From assembly GCF_003034985.1 (NCBI RefSeq), contig NZ_PZKG01000017.1, positions 1 to 53,570 on the forward strand: a stretch of 53,570 nucleotides of DNA. Reading direction: 5' to 3'. Made by a program: the position numbers and the translations under genes. Positions 37,341 to 46,266 of the stretch are shown piece by piece. How positions within the stretch are numbered: position 1 is the stretch's first letter; every line of letters starts with the position of its first letter. Source of the DNA: Cereibacter changlensis JA139. GTDB taxonomy: Bacteria > Pseudomonadota > Alphaproteobacteria > Rhodobacterales > Rhodobacteraceae. Below the pieces are notes generated by a model, which did no database searches, had not been told where the DNA came from, and worked only from the letters and a program-made list of their open reading frames with translations.

Positions 37341-38177
37341 ATGGCCGCAAGATCCCCCCTTGGACGCACGATCGCCGCCCATGCGGTGCTGATCGCCTAC
37401 ACGCTGATCGCGCTGTTCCCGGTCTTCGTGATCGTGGTGAACAGCTTCAAGTCGCGCCGGGCCATCTTCGCCGAACCGCTGGCGCTGCCCAATGCCGAGA
37501 CCTTCGATCTGGTCGGCTATACCACCGTGCTCGCGCAGGGCGACTTCTTCCAGTATTTCCAGAACTCGCTGATCGTCACGGTGGTGAGCCTCGCCGGGGT
37601 ACTGCTCTTCGGGGCGATGGCGGCTTTCGCGCTCAGCGAATACCGCTTCCGCGGCAACACGCTGATGGGGCTCTACCTCGCCTTGGGCATCATGATCCCG
37701 ATCCGGCTGGGGACGGTGGCGATCCTGCAGATGATGGTGGCGGGCGGGCTGGTGAACACGCTGACCGCGCTGATCCTCGTCTATACCGCGCAGGGGCTGC
37801 CGCTGGCGGTGTTCATCCTGTCGGAGTTCATGCGCCAGGTCTCGGACGATCTGAAGAACGCGGGAAGGATCGACGGGCTGTCGGAATACCGCATCTTCTT
37901 CACGCTGGTGCTGCCGCTGGTGCGGCCCGCCATGGCGACGGTGGCGGTCTTCACCATGATCCCGATCTGGAACGACCTGTGGTTCCCGCTGATCCTCGCC
38001 CCCGCCGAGGAGACCAAGACGATCACCCTGGGCAGCCAGGTGTTCATCGGCCAGTTCGTCACCAACTGGAATGCCGTGCTCTCGGCGCTCTCGCTCGCCA
38101 TCATTCCGGTGATGGTGCTCTATCTCATCTTCTCGCGGCAGCTGATCCGCGGCATCACGGCAGGAGCAGTGAAATGA
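37341..38177 (+). CDS. ABC sugar permease 2 (MalG-like)
   Basis: 278-residue inner-membrane permease with six segments and the typical MalG start (HAVLIAYTLIALFPVFVIVVNSFKS). Its EAA loop reads NAGRIDGLSEYRIFFTLVLPLVRPA; the usual first Glu-Ala-Ala is degenerate but the Gly and LP are kept. Its stop overlaps the dehydrogenase start as ATGA. Confidence 0.93.
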   Translation: MAARSPLGRTIAAHAVLIAYTLIALFPVFVIVVNSFKSRRAIFAEPLALPNAETFDLVGYTTVLAQGDFFQYFQNSLIVTVVSLAGVLLFGAMAAFALSEYRFRGNTLMGLYLALGIMIPIRLGTVAILQMMVAGGLVNTLTALILVYTAQGLPLAVFILSEFMRQVSDDLKNAGRIDGLSEYRIFFTLVLPLVRPAMATVAVFTMIPIWNDLWFPLILAPAEETKTITLGSQVFIGQFVTNWNAVLSALSLAIIPVMVLYLIFSRQLIRGITAGAVK

Positions 38178-39205
38178 TCCGGGTATTGGTTGCAGGTCTG
38201 GGCAACATGGGGCGGAGCCATGCGCTGGCCTATCACGCCGATCCGGCCTTCGAGATCGTCGGGCTGGTGAACCGTTCGGCGGTGGACCTGCCAGAAGAGC
38301 TGCAGGGCTACGAGGTCAGCGGCGACTACGCCGAGGCGCTGGCGCGGCTGAAGCCGGATCTGGTCTGCGTCGCCACCTATTCCGACAGCCATGCCGACTA
38401 TGCCTGCGCGGCGATGGAGGCGGGGGCGCATGTCTTCGTGGAGAAGCCGCTGGCGACGACCGTGGCCGATGCGCGGCGCGTGGTGGCCAAGGCCCGCGAG
38501 ACCGGGCGCAAGGTGGTGGTGGGCTATATCCTGCGGCATCATCCGAGCTGGATCCGGCTGATCGAGGAGGCCCGTGCCCTGGGCGGGCCCTATGTCTTCC
38601 GGCTGAACCTGAACCAGCAGTCCTCGGGCCCGACATGGGAGGTCCACAAGGCGCTGATGCAGACCACGCCGCCGATCGTCGATTGCGGCGTGCATTATGT
38701 CGACGTGATGTGCCAGATCACCGACGCCGCCCCGGTCGAGGTGCGCGGCATGGGGTTGCGGCTGTCAACCGAGATCGCCGAGGGCATGTACAACTATGGC
38801 CATTTCCAGGTGATCTTCGCGGATGGCTCGCTCGGCTGGTACGAGGCGGGCTGGGGGCCGATGATGTCGGACACCGCCTTCTTCGTGAAGGATGTGGTCT
38901 CGCCCAATGGCGCCGTGTCGATCCGCATGCCGGACTCGGCGCGGTCGGACGATATCGACACCCATACCAAGACCTCGCTGCTCAGGGTGCACAAGGTGGC
39001 CAGCGGCGATACCGACATCTCGATGGCCGACGAGCCCGGGCATCAGGCGCTCTGCGACCGCGAGCAGGCCTTCGTGGCGCGGGCGATCCTCGAGGACATG
39101 GACCTCACGCGGCATCTGTCCGATGCGGTGCAGTCGCTGGCGATCTGCCTTGCCGCGGATGAGAGTGTGCGCTCGGGCCAGCCCGTGAAACTGGGAGAGC
39201 TGTGA
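38174..39205 (+). CDS. Gfo/Idh/MocA dehydrogenase embedded in importer operon
   Basis: 343 residues: N-terminal Rossmann domain ([30 protein letters not shown]), the EKP motif in [17 protein letters not shown] with catalytic Lys, and a C-terminal sugar-binding domain with [13 protein letters not shown] (Asp and His expected in catalysis). The family oxidises or epimerises sugars with NAD(P). It overlaps both neighbours (ATGA with the permease, TGATG with the ATPase), so it is coupled to transport. I recall a similar oxidoreductase in rhizobial nag loci; its substrate in amino-sugar use is unknown to me. Confidence 0.9.
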   Translation: MIRVLVAGLGNMGRSHALAYHADPAFEIVGLVNRSAVDLPEELQGYEVSGDYAEALARLKPDLVCVATYSDSHADYACAAMEAGAHVFVEKPLATTVADARRVVAKARETGRKVVVGYILRHHPSWIRLIEEARALGGPYVFRLNLNQQSSGPTWEVHKALMQTTPPIVDCGVHYVDVMCQITDAAPVEVRGMGLRLSTEIAEGMYNYGHFQVIFADGSLGWYEAGWGPMMSDTAFFVKDVVSPNGAVSIRMPDSARSDDIDTHTKTSLLRVHKVASGDTDISMADEPGHQALCDREQAFVARAILEDMDLTRHLSDAVQSLAICLAADESVRSGQPVKLGEL

Positions 39206-40200
39206 TGGGGGCGCTGACGCTGCAGGGGGTGACGAAGACCTTCGGCACCACCAAGGTGATCCAGGGCGTCGATCTGGAGGTGCGGGACGGCGAGTTCTGC
39301 GTCTTCGTCGGCCCCTCGGGCTGCGGAAAATCCACGCTGCTGCGCATGATCGCCGGGCTGGAGGATGTGAGCTCGGGCGATGTGAGGATCGACGGCACGC
39401 GGGTGAATGACGTCGCCCCGGCCAAGCGCGAGATCGCCATGGTGTTCCAGAGCTACGCGCTCTACCCGCATCTGACGGTGCGCGACAACATGGGGCTTGC
39501 GCTGAAACAGGCGGGCAAGTCGAAGGCCGAGATCCGCGACGCCACCGACCGCGCGGCGGGGATGCTGGCGCTGGAGCCGCTGATGGAGCGGCGCCCGGCG
39601 GAGCTTTCGGGCGGGCAGCGGCAGCGGGTGGCGATCGGGCGGGCCATCGTGCGGGTGCCGAAGCTCTTCCTCTTCGACGAGCCGCTTTCCAACCTCGATG
39701 CGGCGCTGCGCGTGGCGACGCGGATCGAGATCGCCCGGCTGCACCGCGATCTGGGGGCGACGATGGTCTATGTCACCCACGATCAGGTCGAGGCGATGAC
39801 GCTGGCCGACCGCATCGTGGTGCTGCGCGCCGGCAAGGTGGAGCAGGTCGGCGCACCGATGGAGCTCTACAACGATCCGGCCAACACCTTCGTCGCCGGT
39901 TTCATCGGCTCGCCGCAGATGAACTTCCTCAAGGCCGGGGCGCTGGGCCTGTCGAGCGACACGCTGGGCATCCGGCCCGAGCATCTGGCGATCTCGACCG
40001 AGGCGGGCGAGATCGAGGCCAGCGTCACCCATCTGGAGAAGCTGGGCGGCGAGACGCTGGTCTATGCCCGCAGCGAGCACGGGCTGCAGACGGTGCGGCT
40101 GTTCGGCGAGCACAGCTATGCCGTGGATGCGCCGGTCTGGCTGACCCCCGACCGCAGCCGCGCCTTCCATTTCGACGCCGCCGGTCAGCGCCTGCGCTGA
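39205..40200 (+). CDS. ABC sugar importer ATPase (UgpC/MsmK type)
   Basis: 331-residue ATPase: Walker [11 protein letters not shown]-loop [13 protein letters not shown], signature LSGGQRQR, Walker [14 protein letters not shown] and switch His in [12 protein letters not shown], followed by a C-terminal TOBE/MalK-like regulatory domain ([12 protein letters not shown]). ATG at 39205 overlaps the previous stop by one base; a GTG at 39202 is a less likely alternative. Last gene of the importer operon. Confidence 0.95.
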   Translation: MGALTLQGVTKTFGTTKVIQGVDLEVRDGEFCVFVGPSGCGKSTLLRMIAGLEDVSSGDVRIDGTRVNDVAPAKREIAMVFQSYALYPHLTVRDNMGLALKQAGKSKAEIRDATDRAAGMLALEPLMERRPAELSGGQRQRVAIGRAIVRVPKLFLFDEPLSNLDAALRVATRIEIARLHRDLGATMVYVTHDQVEAMTLADRIVVLRAGKVEQVGAPMELYNDPANTFVAGFIGSPQMNFLKAGALGLSSDTLGIRPEHLAISTEAGEIEASVTHLEKLGGETLVYARSEHGLQTVRLFGEHSYAVDAPVWLTPDRSRAFHFDAAGQRLR

Positions 40201-40220
40201 CCGGCCCGGGCGTGCCGCCC

Positions 40221-40241
40221 CCGGGGCCATCGAGGCCCCGG
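40221..40241 (+). terminator. GC-rich hairpin after importer operon
   Basis: CCGGGGCC and GGCCCCGG pair perfectly over 8 bp around ATCGA, 20 bp after the ATPase stop. No T tract follows, so it may be a weak terminator. Confidence 0.45.
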
Positions 40242-40254
40242 CTGCGGCATTTCC

Positions 40255-40518
40255 ATGGACCGCTGCCGGCCGGTCGCGGCAGCCCTCTGCCTTCTCCTTG
40301 CCCAAACACTCCCGCCGGAGGCAGCCCAAGCCCGGCGCCTGGACGCCGCTTTCTCCCCTGCGGACGGCGCTCCCCGGCGCTGGTGCCGGGAGTCCCGGCC
40401 CGCCACGCGCCCGCAATGTGATCAAACGCGCCCCGGCGAAGCGAAAACTTCCGAACCCGAAGCCGTTTCGAGCGTTGTGGCCGCTCCAGCGTCATATGGC
40501 GATTTGACGGATGTTTGA
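40255..40518 (+). CDS. Possible small exported protein, 87 aa
   Basis: The frame begins MDRCRPVAAALCLLLAQTLP, followed by PEAAQA, which looks like a signal peptide. The rest is Arg/Pro/Ala-rich with two Cys and no recognised domain. No ribosome site precedes the ATG and codon choice weakens toward the 3' half, so this may be a chance frame. Confidence 0.28.
   Translation: MDRCRPVAAALCLLLAQTLPPEAAQARRLDAAFSPADGAPRRWCRESRPATRPQCDQTRPGEAKTSEPEAVSSVVAAPASYGDLTDV
40504..40518. promoter_or_regulatory. CtrA-like element TTGA-N7-TTGA
   Basis: TTGACGGATGTTTGA has two TTGA half-sites with exactly 7 bp between them, 70 bp before the 304-residue gene. It departs from TTAA-N7-TTAA at one base in each half, so alone it is weak; it gains support from the similar elements before motB and flgE. 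It could instead be a TTGAC -35 hexamer. Confidence 0.35.
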
Positions 40519-40588
40519 CTGGCGCGTTACGGTGAAGTCACAGCGCCCGACGCAATCTGAGCCGATCAGAAGAACAGGGGAGCCTGCC

Positions 40589-41503
40589 ATGACTGCGACC
40601 GTCTCCACCGAGAACAAGCTGCGTATCACGCTGGTCTCCGCGTCCTCGCCCGCGGGACTGGCGGCCGGCCTGCTGTCCAGCCACCTGCCGCTGAGCCGGG
40701 CCGAGGCCGCGTTGCGGCTGTCGCGCCAGCCGTCGGTGCTGGCCGAGGCCGCGCCGGCCTGCGTCGCCCGCAGGCTCCAGGCGCTGATGGCGGCGCTGGG
40801 GCTGCGGGTGCGGCTGGACGACCCGACGGTGCGGGGGACGGCGGACCGCGTCGATCTCTGGTTCCAGGCCAATGACGAGGCGGCGCCCGCCGCCGTGGCG
40901 AGGCTGGCGGATCAGCTGGGCTTGGCCGTGGCCGAGGTGGCTCAGGCCCTGCACAGCCCGGCCGGGCTGGTGGTGGCCACCACGGCGCCGCGCGCCGCCG
41001 ACCTGCGCCGGGCGCTGCGGCGCGAGCGCTCGCTGCGCTCCGCGGTGTCGGATCCGGCGGTGGCGATCTACGACCTGTTCCTGCTGCCGGGGCTGCAGCC
41101 GACCGAGGGGCTCGTCGGGCTGCTCGGCCGGCTCGGCAGCTCTGAATGCGGTTTCAGCGGCGCCGTCGCCGGCGCGCTCGATGCGCGTTCGGCGGCGCTG
41201 GTGCAGGCGCGGCACGGCGGTCTGGTCCAGGCGATCAACCGGGATTTCCAGCGCTTCGACCTTTATCTGACCGGGCGCAGTGGCGTCACCGCGCAGGAGC
41301 TGGCCGATTTCTTCGCCACCCGCTGCCCTGAGCCGCGCGAGCGGCTGATGACGCTGGAGGCGCTCGGCCCGCTGCGGATCGAAAGCGGCCTGACCCGCAG
41401 CGCCGCCAGCCAGTTCATCAGCGATTACGCCGCCTTCGGCATCCAGACCTGCGTCCGGCGCAGCTTCGTCGACGGCGCGCCTCCCGCCGGCGATCCTGCC
41501 TGA
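40589..41503 (+). CDS. Unrecognised 304-aa protein upstream of motB
   Basis: I do not recognise this protein. No signal peptide or membrane segment is apparent, so it is probably cytoplasmic. Three stretches look alike in pattern: ~9-78 (LRITLVSASSPAGLAAGLL... LMAALGLRVRL), ~83-150 and ~215-292 (FDLYLTG... DYAAFGIQTCVRR). Each has a beta strand, two helices and a closing strand of the kind 'LxxxGxxxxx', recalling the ribosomal L7/L12 C-terminal fold. AGGGGAG precedes the ATG at 40589. Its place 73 bp before motB and the shared CtrA-like boxes suggest a role in motility or its control, but that is inferred. Confidence 0.75.
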   Translation: MTATVSTENKLRITLVSASSPAGLAAGLLSSHLPLSRAEAALRLSRQPSVLAEAAPACVARRLQALMAALGLRVRLDDPTVRGTADRVDLWFQANDEAAPAAVARLADQLGLAVAEVAQALHSPAGLVVATTAPRAADLRRALRRERSLRSAVSDPAVAIYDLFLLPGLQPTEGLVGLLGRLGSSECGFSGAVAGALDARSAALVQARHGGLVQAINRDFQRFDLYLTGRSGVTAQELADFFATRCPEPRERLMTLEALGPLRIESGLTRSAASQFISDYAAFGIQTCVRRSFVDGAPPAGDPA

Positions 41504-41514
41504 CCCACCGCCGG

Positions 41515-41529
41515 TTAAGTCCGCCTTCA
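41515..41529 (+). promoter_or_regulatory. CtrA-like element before motB
   Basis: TTAAGTCCGCCTTCA: one perfect half-site (TTAA), 7-bp spacer, and one half-site with a single change (TTCA). It lies 47 bp before the motB ATG. Confidence 0.45.
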
Positions 41530-41576
41530 TTCCCCGGGTGTAGACTGGCCGCGGGTGTGTATGGGGTGGATGAAAC

Positions 41577-42404
41577 ATGGCCGGGGCAAACGCCGCGCCA
41601 GTCATCATCAAGCGGAAGAAGGTCATACAGGGCGGCGGTCACCACGGCGGGGCGTGGAAAGTGGCCTATGCCGACTTCGTGACGGCCATGATGGCCTTCT
41701 TCATGCTGATGTGGCTGCTGAACGCAACGACGGAGAAGCAACGCAAGGGGCTCGCCGATTACTTCAATCCGACGATCCCGATGAACCGGGTCTCCGGCGG
41801 CGGCGACGGCGCCTTCGGCGGTGATTCGGTGTTCTCGGAACAGACGATGACGCAAAGCGGCACCGGCGCCGCCAACCGCGAGCCGACCGAGGAGGCGCAG
41901 GCCCGCGGCGACAGCGCCGGCGGCGAGGCCTCGGAGCAGGCGCAGCAGGCCGAGATCGAGAAGCTGCTTTCCGCCCGGGCGGGCGAAAGCATGACGATGG
42001 AGCGCGCGCTGCGCCATGTGGTGACCCGCATCACCGACGAGGGGCTGGTGATCGAGATCTTCGACCTGCCCGATGTCGCGCTGTTCGAGGGCGACAGCGA
42101 CCAGCCGCGCCAGGTGCTGCGCGACATCGCCGGGCTGCTGGCCGACACGCTGGCGCTGACCCTGAACCGGATCGCGGTGAATGGCCATGTGCGCAGCTAT
42201 CCGATCACCCTGATCGATAACCCGGTCTGGGACCTTTCGGCGGCGCGGGCGCAGCGGATGCGCGATCTCGTCGAAACGGCGGGGCTGCCCTCCGCGCGGA
42301 TGCAGCGGATCGTCGGCTATGCCGACCGAAAGCCGGTGACGCCGGACCCGATGGCGGTGCGCAACAACCGGCTGGAGGTCGTCCTGCTGCGCAAGGACCG
42401 CTGA
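41577..42404 (+). CDS. motB: Flagellar motor stator protein MotB
   Basis: 275 residues: short cytoplasmic N-terminus, one membrane segment (~30-50, AYADFVTAMMAFFMLMWLL) carrying the ion-conducting Asp33, a periplasmic plug/linker rich in Gly/Ser/Glu (~70-130), and an OmpA-like peptidoglycan-binding domain at the C-terminus (NRIAVNGHVRSYP, LSAARAQRMRDLV). MotA is not encoded in this window. It is followed by flgE after an 83-bp spacer holding another CtrA-like box. Confidence 0.95.
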   Translation: MAGANAAPVIIKRKKVIQGGGHHGGAWKVAYADFVTAMMAFFMLMWLLNATTEKQRKGLADYFNPTIPMNRVSGGGDGAFGGDSVFSEQTMTQSGTGAANREPTEEAQARGDSAGGEASEQAQQAEIEKLLSARAGESMTMERALRHVVTRITDEGLVIEIFDLPDVALFEGDSDQPRQVLRDIAGLLADTLALTLNRIAVNGHVRSYPITLIDNPVWDLSAARAQRMRDLVETAGLPSARMQRIVGYADRKPVTPDPMAVRNNRLEVVLLRKDR

Positions 42405-42415
42405 ACCGGATCGCG

Positions 42416-42430
42416 TTAGGCGGATCTTAA
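42416..42430 (+). promoter_or_regulatory. CtrA-like element before flgE
   Basis: TTAGGCGGATCTTAA: TTAG, 7-bp spacer, TTAA, i.e. one mismatch to TTAA-N7-TTAA. It ends 57 bp before the flgE ATG. An overlapping GCTGATAA (42431-42438) resembles a sigma-28 -10 (GCCGATAA), but no matching -35 is present. Confidence 0.5.
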
Positions 42431-42487
42431 GCTGATAAGCGCAGCCTCGGGGATGCCAAACGTCCGTTGCAGAAAGGCGCAGCCTCC

Positions 42488-43807
42488 ATGACGATCTCTT
42501 CCTCGCTGAACGCCGGTGTGGCCGGCCTGAACGCCAACGCCACCCGGCTTGCCACCATCGCCGACAACATCGCCAACTCAGGCACCTTTGGCTACAAGCG
42601 GGCCGCCGCCGATTTCGACAGCATGGTGATCACCGGCTCCAGCGGTTCGGGCACCTATTCGGCGGGCGGGGTGCGGGCCAACACCATGCGGCTGATCGAC
42701 GAGCGTGGCGCGGTGATCGCCACTTCCAACCCGATGGACATCGCGATCGCCGGCCGCGGCATGCTGCCGGTGATCTCCTCCTCCAGCCTCAACAGCATGT
42801 CGGGCGACAGGCCGCTGATGATGACCACCACGGGCTCGTTCCGAACGGATGCCGACGGGGTGCTGATGACGCAATCGGGGTTGGTGCTGATGGGCTGGCC
42901 CGCCGATGCCGACGGCACCATCGCCAGCATGCCGCGCGACACCATGGTCGGGCTGGAGCCGGTGGTGATCAACGCCAACCAGACTGCGGGCGACCCGACG
43001 ACCGAGATCAACATGGGCATCAACCTGCCCGCGGTGGACACGGAATTCGGCGCCTCGGGCGCGGCGCGCACAACCTCGATCGAGTATTTCGGCAACCTGG
43101 GCACTTCGGAAACCCTGGATGTCACCTTCACCCCGAGCCTGCCGGCGCTGGCGACCGATCCGGGAACCAACACCTGGACCATGGTCATCACCGATTCGGC
43201 CAGCGGCGGCGCGGTGGTCGGGGAGTACACGCTGGTCTTCAACGATTCGCGGACCAATGGCGGCACGCTGAACAGCGTGACGGCCATAGGCGCCAGCCCG
43301 GTCTATGACGCAGCGGCCGGCAGCGTCACCCTCACAGTCGAGGGCGGGCCGATCGAGGTGACCGTGGGGAAGGTGGGCGATACTAACGGGTTGACCCAGC
43401 TGTCCAGCAGCTTCGCCCCGACCTCCATCACAAAGGACGGCTCGCCGGTCGGCAACCTGACCGCGGTCGAGATCGACGAGAGCGGCTTCATCCAGGCGAC
43501 CTATGACACCGGCTTCACCCGGGTGATCTACCAGATCCCGTTGGTCGACGTGCCGAACCCGAACGGGCTGATCGCGATGAACGACCAGACCTTCGAGGTC
43601 TCGCCGGTCTCGGGCTCCTTCTTCCTCTGGGATGCGGGGGACGGGCCGACCGGCTCCATCGTCGGCTATGCGCGTGAAGGCTCGACCACCGATGTCGCCG
43701 CCGAACTGACCAACCTGATCCAGACGCAGCGGGCCTATTCCTCCAACGCCAAGATCATCCAGACCGTGGACGAGATGCTGCAGGAAACCACGAACATCAA
43801 ACGGTGA
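42488..43807 (+). CDS. flgE: Flagellar hook protein FlgE
   Basis: 439 residues with the rod/hook/filament N-terminal helix (SSLNAGVAGLNANATRLATIADNIANSGTFGYKRA, split here from its flanks), a central beta-rich D1/D2 domain (~130-380) and the conserved C-terminal coiled coil (AELTNLIQTQRAYSSNAKII). It polymerises into the hook after export by the flagellar type III system. The ATG at 42488 begins MTISSSL. flgK starts 8 bp after the stop. Confidence 0.94.
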   Translation: MTISSSLNAGVAGLNANATRLATIADNIANSGTFGYKRAAADFDSMVITGSSGSGTYSAGGVRANTMRLIDERGAVIATSNPMDIAIAGRGMLPVISSSSLNSMSGDRPLMMTTTGSFRTDADGVLMTQSGLVLMGWPADADGTIASMPRDTMVGLEPVVINANQTAGDPTTEINMGINLPAVDTEFGASGAARTTSIEYFGNLGTSETLDVTFTPSLPALATDPGTNTWTMVITDSASGGAVVGEYTLVFNDSRTNGGTLNSVTAIGASPVYDAAAGSVTLTVEGGPIEVTVGKVGDTNGLTQLSSSFAPTSITKDGSPVGNLTAVEIDESGFIQATYDTGFTRVIYQIPLVDVPNPNGLIAMNDQTFEVSPVSGSFFLWDAGDGPTGSIVGYAREGSTTDVAAELTNLIQTQRAYSSNAKIIQTVDEMLQETTNIKR

Positions 43808-43815
43808 GGTGAAAC

Positions 43816-45264
43816 ATGAGCCTGTCCGCCAGCCTGTCCAACGCGCTTTCGGGCCTGCAATATGCCTCGCGGGCGGCAGAGGTCACCTCCAGCAACGTGG
43901 CCAATGCGCTGAACGAGGGCTACGCCCGCCGCGTGCTGGAGGTTTCGGCGCGCAGCATCGGCAGCGAATCGCAGGGCGTTCGGCTGCTGGGGGTCACCCG
44001 GATCGTCGACCAGGTATTGCTGGCCGATCGACGGCTGGCCGAAGCCGCCACCGGTGACCGCGATGCCCGGGCCACCTATTTCGGTCGGCTCGAGGCGGTG
44101 ATCGATACAGCGGTTTCCGGCTCGCTGCTCGACCGGATCGCGGACTTCGATACAGCGCTGATCTCCGCCGCCAGCCGCCCCGATTCCGAGGCGCGGCTCG
44201 CCGAGGTGCTGAGCAGCGCCAAGGCCTTGGCCAGCGGCATCAATTTCGTCGCGACCGAACTGCAGCAGGCGCGCATGACCGCCGATGCCGCCATCGCCCG
44301 CGAGGTCGAGGCGCTGAACGTGGCGGTGCGCGGCGTGTGGGAGTTGAACCGCCTGATCACCGAGCGCGCCGTTTCCGGCGAAGATGTCTCGGCGCTCGAG
44401 GATCAGCGCCAGCAGCTGGTGGACCAGGTCTCCTCGATCGTGCCGCTGCGCGAGGTCCAGCGCAGCTACGGCCAGATCGCGCTGTTCACCACCAGCGGCG
44501 GGGTGCTGCTCGACGGGCTGCCCTCCGAACTCGGCTTCACGCCGCATCCGGTCATCGTGCCGGAGATGACGCTTGCCGGCGGCCTGCTTTCCGGCCTGAC
44601 GCTGAAGGGCCGCAGCGTCGCCACGGCGGGGGAGGCGAGCGTGATCGCCGGCGGCTCGCTGGCAGCGCATTTCGCCATCCGCGACGAGCTTGCGCCCGAA
44701 GGTCAAGTGCAGATCGACGCGTTTGCCCGCGATCTGGTCGAGCGTTTCGCCAATCCGGCGCTCGATCCTTCGCGCGCGCCGGGCGACGCCGGGCTGTTCA
44801 CCGATAATGGCGCGGCCTTCCTCGCGGCCGACGAGCTTGGGCTTGCCAGCCGGCTGTCGGTGACTGCGCTGGTCGATCCGGATCAGGGCGGGCTGCTCCG
44901 ACGGCTGCGCGACGGGCTTTCGGCCCCGGCGGGTCCGGTGGGTGACGCCAGCCTGCTTCTGGCGCTGGACGACGCGCTGACCGCCGGGCGGGTCCCGGTT
45001 TCCGGCTTCCTCTCCGGGGCGCGCAGCTTCGCCGGTCTCGCCTCCGATCTGCTGTCGGATGTCTCGATCGCCCGGCTCGCCGCCGACAGCGAAGCCAGCT
45101 TCGCCGCCGCGCGCTGGGACGCGCTGCACCAGCAGGAGCTGGAGCTGGGCGTCGATTCCGACGCCGAGATGCAGCAGATGCTGCTGATCGAACAGGCCTA
45201 TGCCGCCAATGCCAAGATCGTCCAGACGCTGGACGACCTTCTCGCCCTCTTGCTGGAGATCTAG
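43816..45264 (+). CDS. flgK: Hook-filament junction protein FlgK (HAP1)
   Basis: 482 residues. N-terminal FlgK/flagellin helix (SLSASLSNALSGLQYASRAAEVTSSNVANA) and C-terminal coiled coil (MLLIEQAYAANAKIVQTLDDLLALL). It joins hook and filament as the first hook-associated protein. GAGGTG precedes the ATG. The TAG stop abuts the flgL ATG with no gap, so the pair is coupled. Confidence 0.93.
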   Translation: MSLSASLSNALSGLQYASRAAEVTSSNVANALNEGYARRVLEVSARSIGSESQGVRLLGVTRIVDQVLLADRRLAEAATGDRDARATYFGRLEAVIDTAVSGSLLDRIADFDTALISAASRPDSEARLAEVLSSAKALASGINFVATELQQARMTADAAIAREVEALNVAVRGVWELNRLITERAVSGEDVSALEDQRQQLVDQVSSIVPLREVQRSYGQIALFTTSGGVLLDGLPSELGFTPHPVIVPEMTLAGGLLSGLTLKGRSVATAGEASVIAGGSLAAHFAIRDELAPEGQVQIDAFARDLVERFANPALDPSRAPGDAGLFTDNGAAFLAADELGLASRLSVTALVDPDQGGLLRRLRDGLSAPAGPVGDASLLLALDDALTAGRVPVSGFLSGARSFAGLASDLLSDVSIARLAADSEASFAAARWDALHQQELELGVDSDAEMQQMLLIEQAYAANAKIVQTLDDLLALLLEI

Positions 45265-46266
45265 ATGGCCACTGTGTCCCTGGGCGATCTCGCCCACAGT
45301 TTCATGCTCCGCCGCCAGACGGTCGCGTTGAAGGCGCAGTCGCAGCGGCTCTCGACCGAGATGGTGACAGGTCTCGCCGCCGACAGGGGGGCCAAACTCG
45401 GCGGCGATTTCGCGACGCTGGGCAGCATCGACGCCTCGCTCGCGCGCCTGGAGAGCTTCAAGATCGCCGGCAACGAGGCGGCGGGCTTCGCGGGGGCGCT
45501 GCAATCGGTGCTCACGCTGGTGGACGATCTGGCAGGAAAGACCGCGCCACTGTTGCTGACGGCGGGGACCGCCGGCACCGCCCCGCTGATCGACCCGGCG
45601 GGGATGACCTCGCTGCAGCAGTTCAAGTCGGTGATGGCCGCGCTGAACACCGGCTTCGCCGGGCGCAGCCTGTTGGCAGGGATGGAGACCGGCAAGGCCG
45701 CGGTGGTCGAGGCCGAAACCGTTCTCACGGCGATCGAGACGGCCAGCCTCGGCGCTACCACCGCTGCAGAACTCGCGATTGCCGTGAACGATTGGTTCGA
45801 CGACCCCGCCGGTTATGCCGCGACGGTCTATCTGGGGGGAGCGGCGCTGGCACCGCTCTCGGTCGGGCCGACCGACGAGGTGACGCTGGCGGTGACGGCC
45901 AATGATCCCGCGATCCGCGACACGCTGAAGGGGCTGGCTTTGGCCGCACTGCTGGGCCGCGGAGTCTTTGCCGGCGACAGCGATCAGCGCGGCGAGGTGG
46001 CGCGACTGGCCGGCGAAAGCCTGGTCCAGAGCCAGTCGACCCGCACGGGCCTGGCGGCAGAGGTCGGCCTGGCGGAGGCGCGGATCGAGGCGGCCGCGGC
46101 GCGCAACGCCGCCGAGACGACCGCGCTGAAGATCGCCCGCACTGGGCTGTTGGGCGTCGACGGCTACGAGACCGCAACCCTGCTGGAAACCACCGAGACC
46201 CAGCTCGAGACGATCTATGCGCTGACCGAGCGCATCTCGCGCCTGACTCTGGTGGATTACGTCTGA
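45265..46266 (+). CDS. flgL: Hook-filament junction protein FlgL-like (HAP3)
   Basis: 333 residues with flagellin-type helical ends: N-terminal (SFMLRRQTVALKAQSQRLSTEMVTG) and C-terminal (LETTETQLETIYALTERISRLTL). Size and position after flgK identify it as FlgL rather than filament flagellin, which usually differs at both ends. The stop shares one base with the flgI start (TGATG). Confidence 0.88.
   Translation: MATVSLGDLAHSFMLRRQTVALKAQSQRLSTEMVTGLAADRGAKLGGDFATLGSIDASLARLESFKIAGNEAAGFAGALQSVLTLVDDLAGKTAPLLLTAGTAGTAPLIDPAGMTSLQQFKSVMAALNTGFAGRSLLAGMETGKAAVVEAETVLTAIETASLGATTAAELAIAVNDWFDDPAGYAATVYLGGAALAPLSVGPTDEVTLAVTANDPAIRDTLKGLALAALLGRGVFAGDSDQRGEVARLAGESLVQSQSTRTGLAAEVGLAEARIEAAAARNAAETTALKIARTGLLGVDGYETATLLETTETQLETIYALTERISRLTLVDYV

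Larger units (their letters stand above)
40201..40588. other. 388-bp spacer before the flagellar-locus genes
   Basis: No confident gene. It contains a perfect 8-bp hairpin at 40221-40241 (CCGGGGCC, loop ATCGA, GGCCCCGG) that may end the importer operon, a weak reading frame at 40255-40518, and a CtrA-like element at 40504-40518. Confidence 0.5.

Noticed and set aside
42431-42438. Sigma-28 promoter before flgE (GCTGATAA)
   Set aside because: Good -10-like match, but the bases 11 nt upstream do not resemble a sigma-28 -35. The overlapping CtrA-like box explains the site better.
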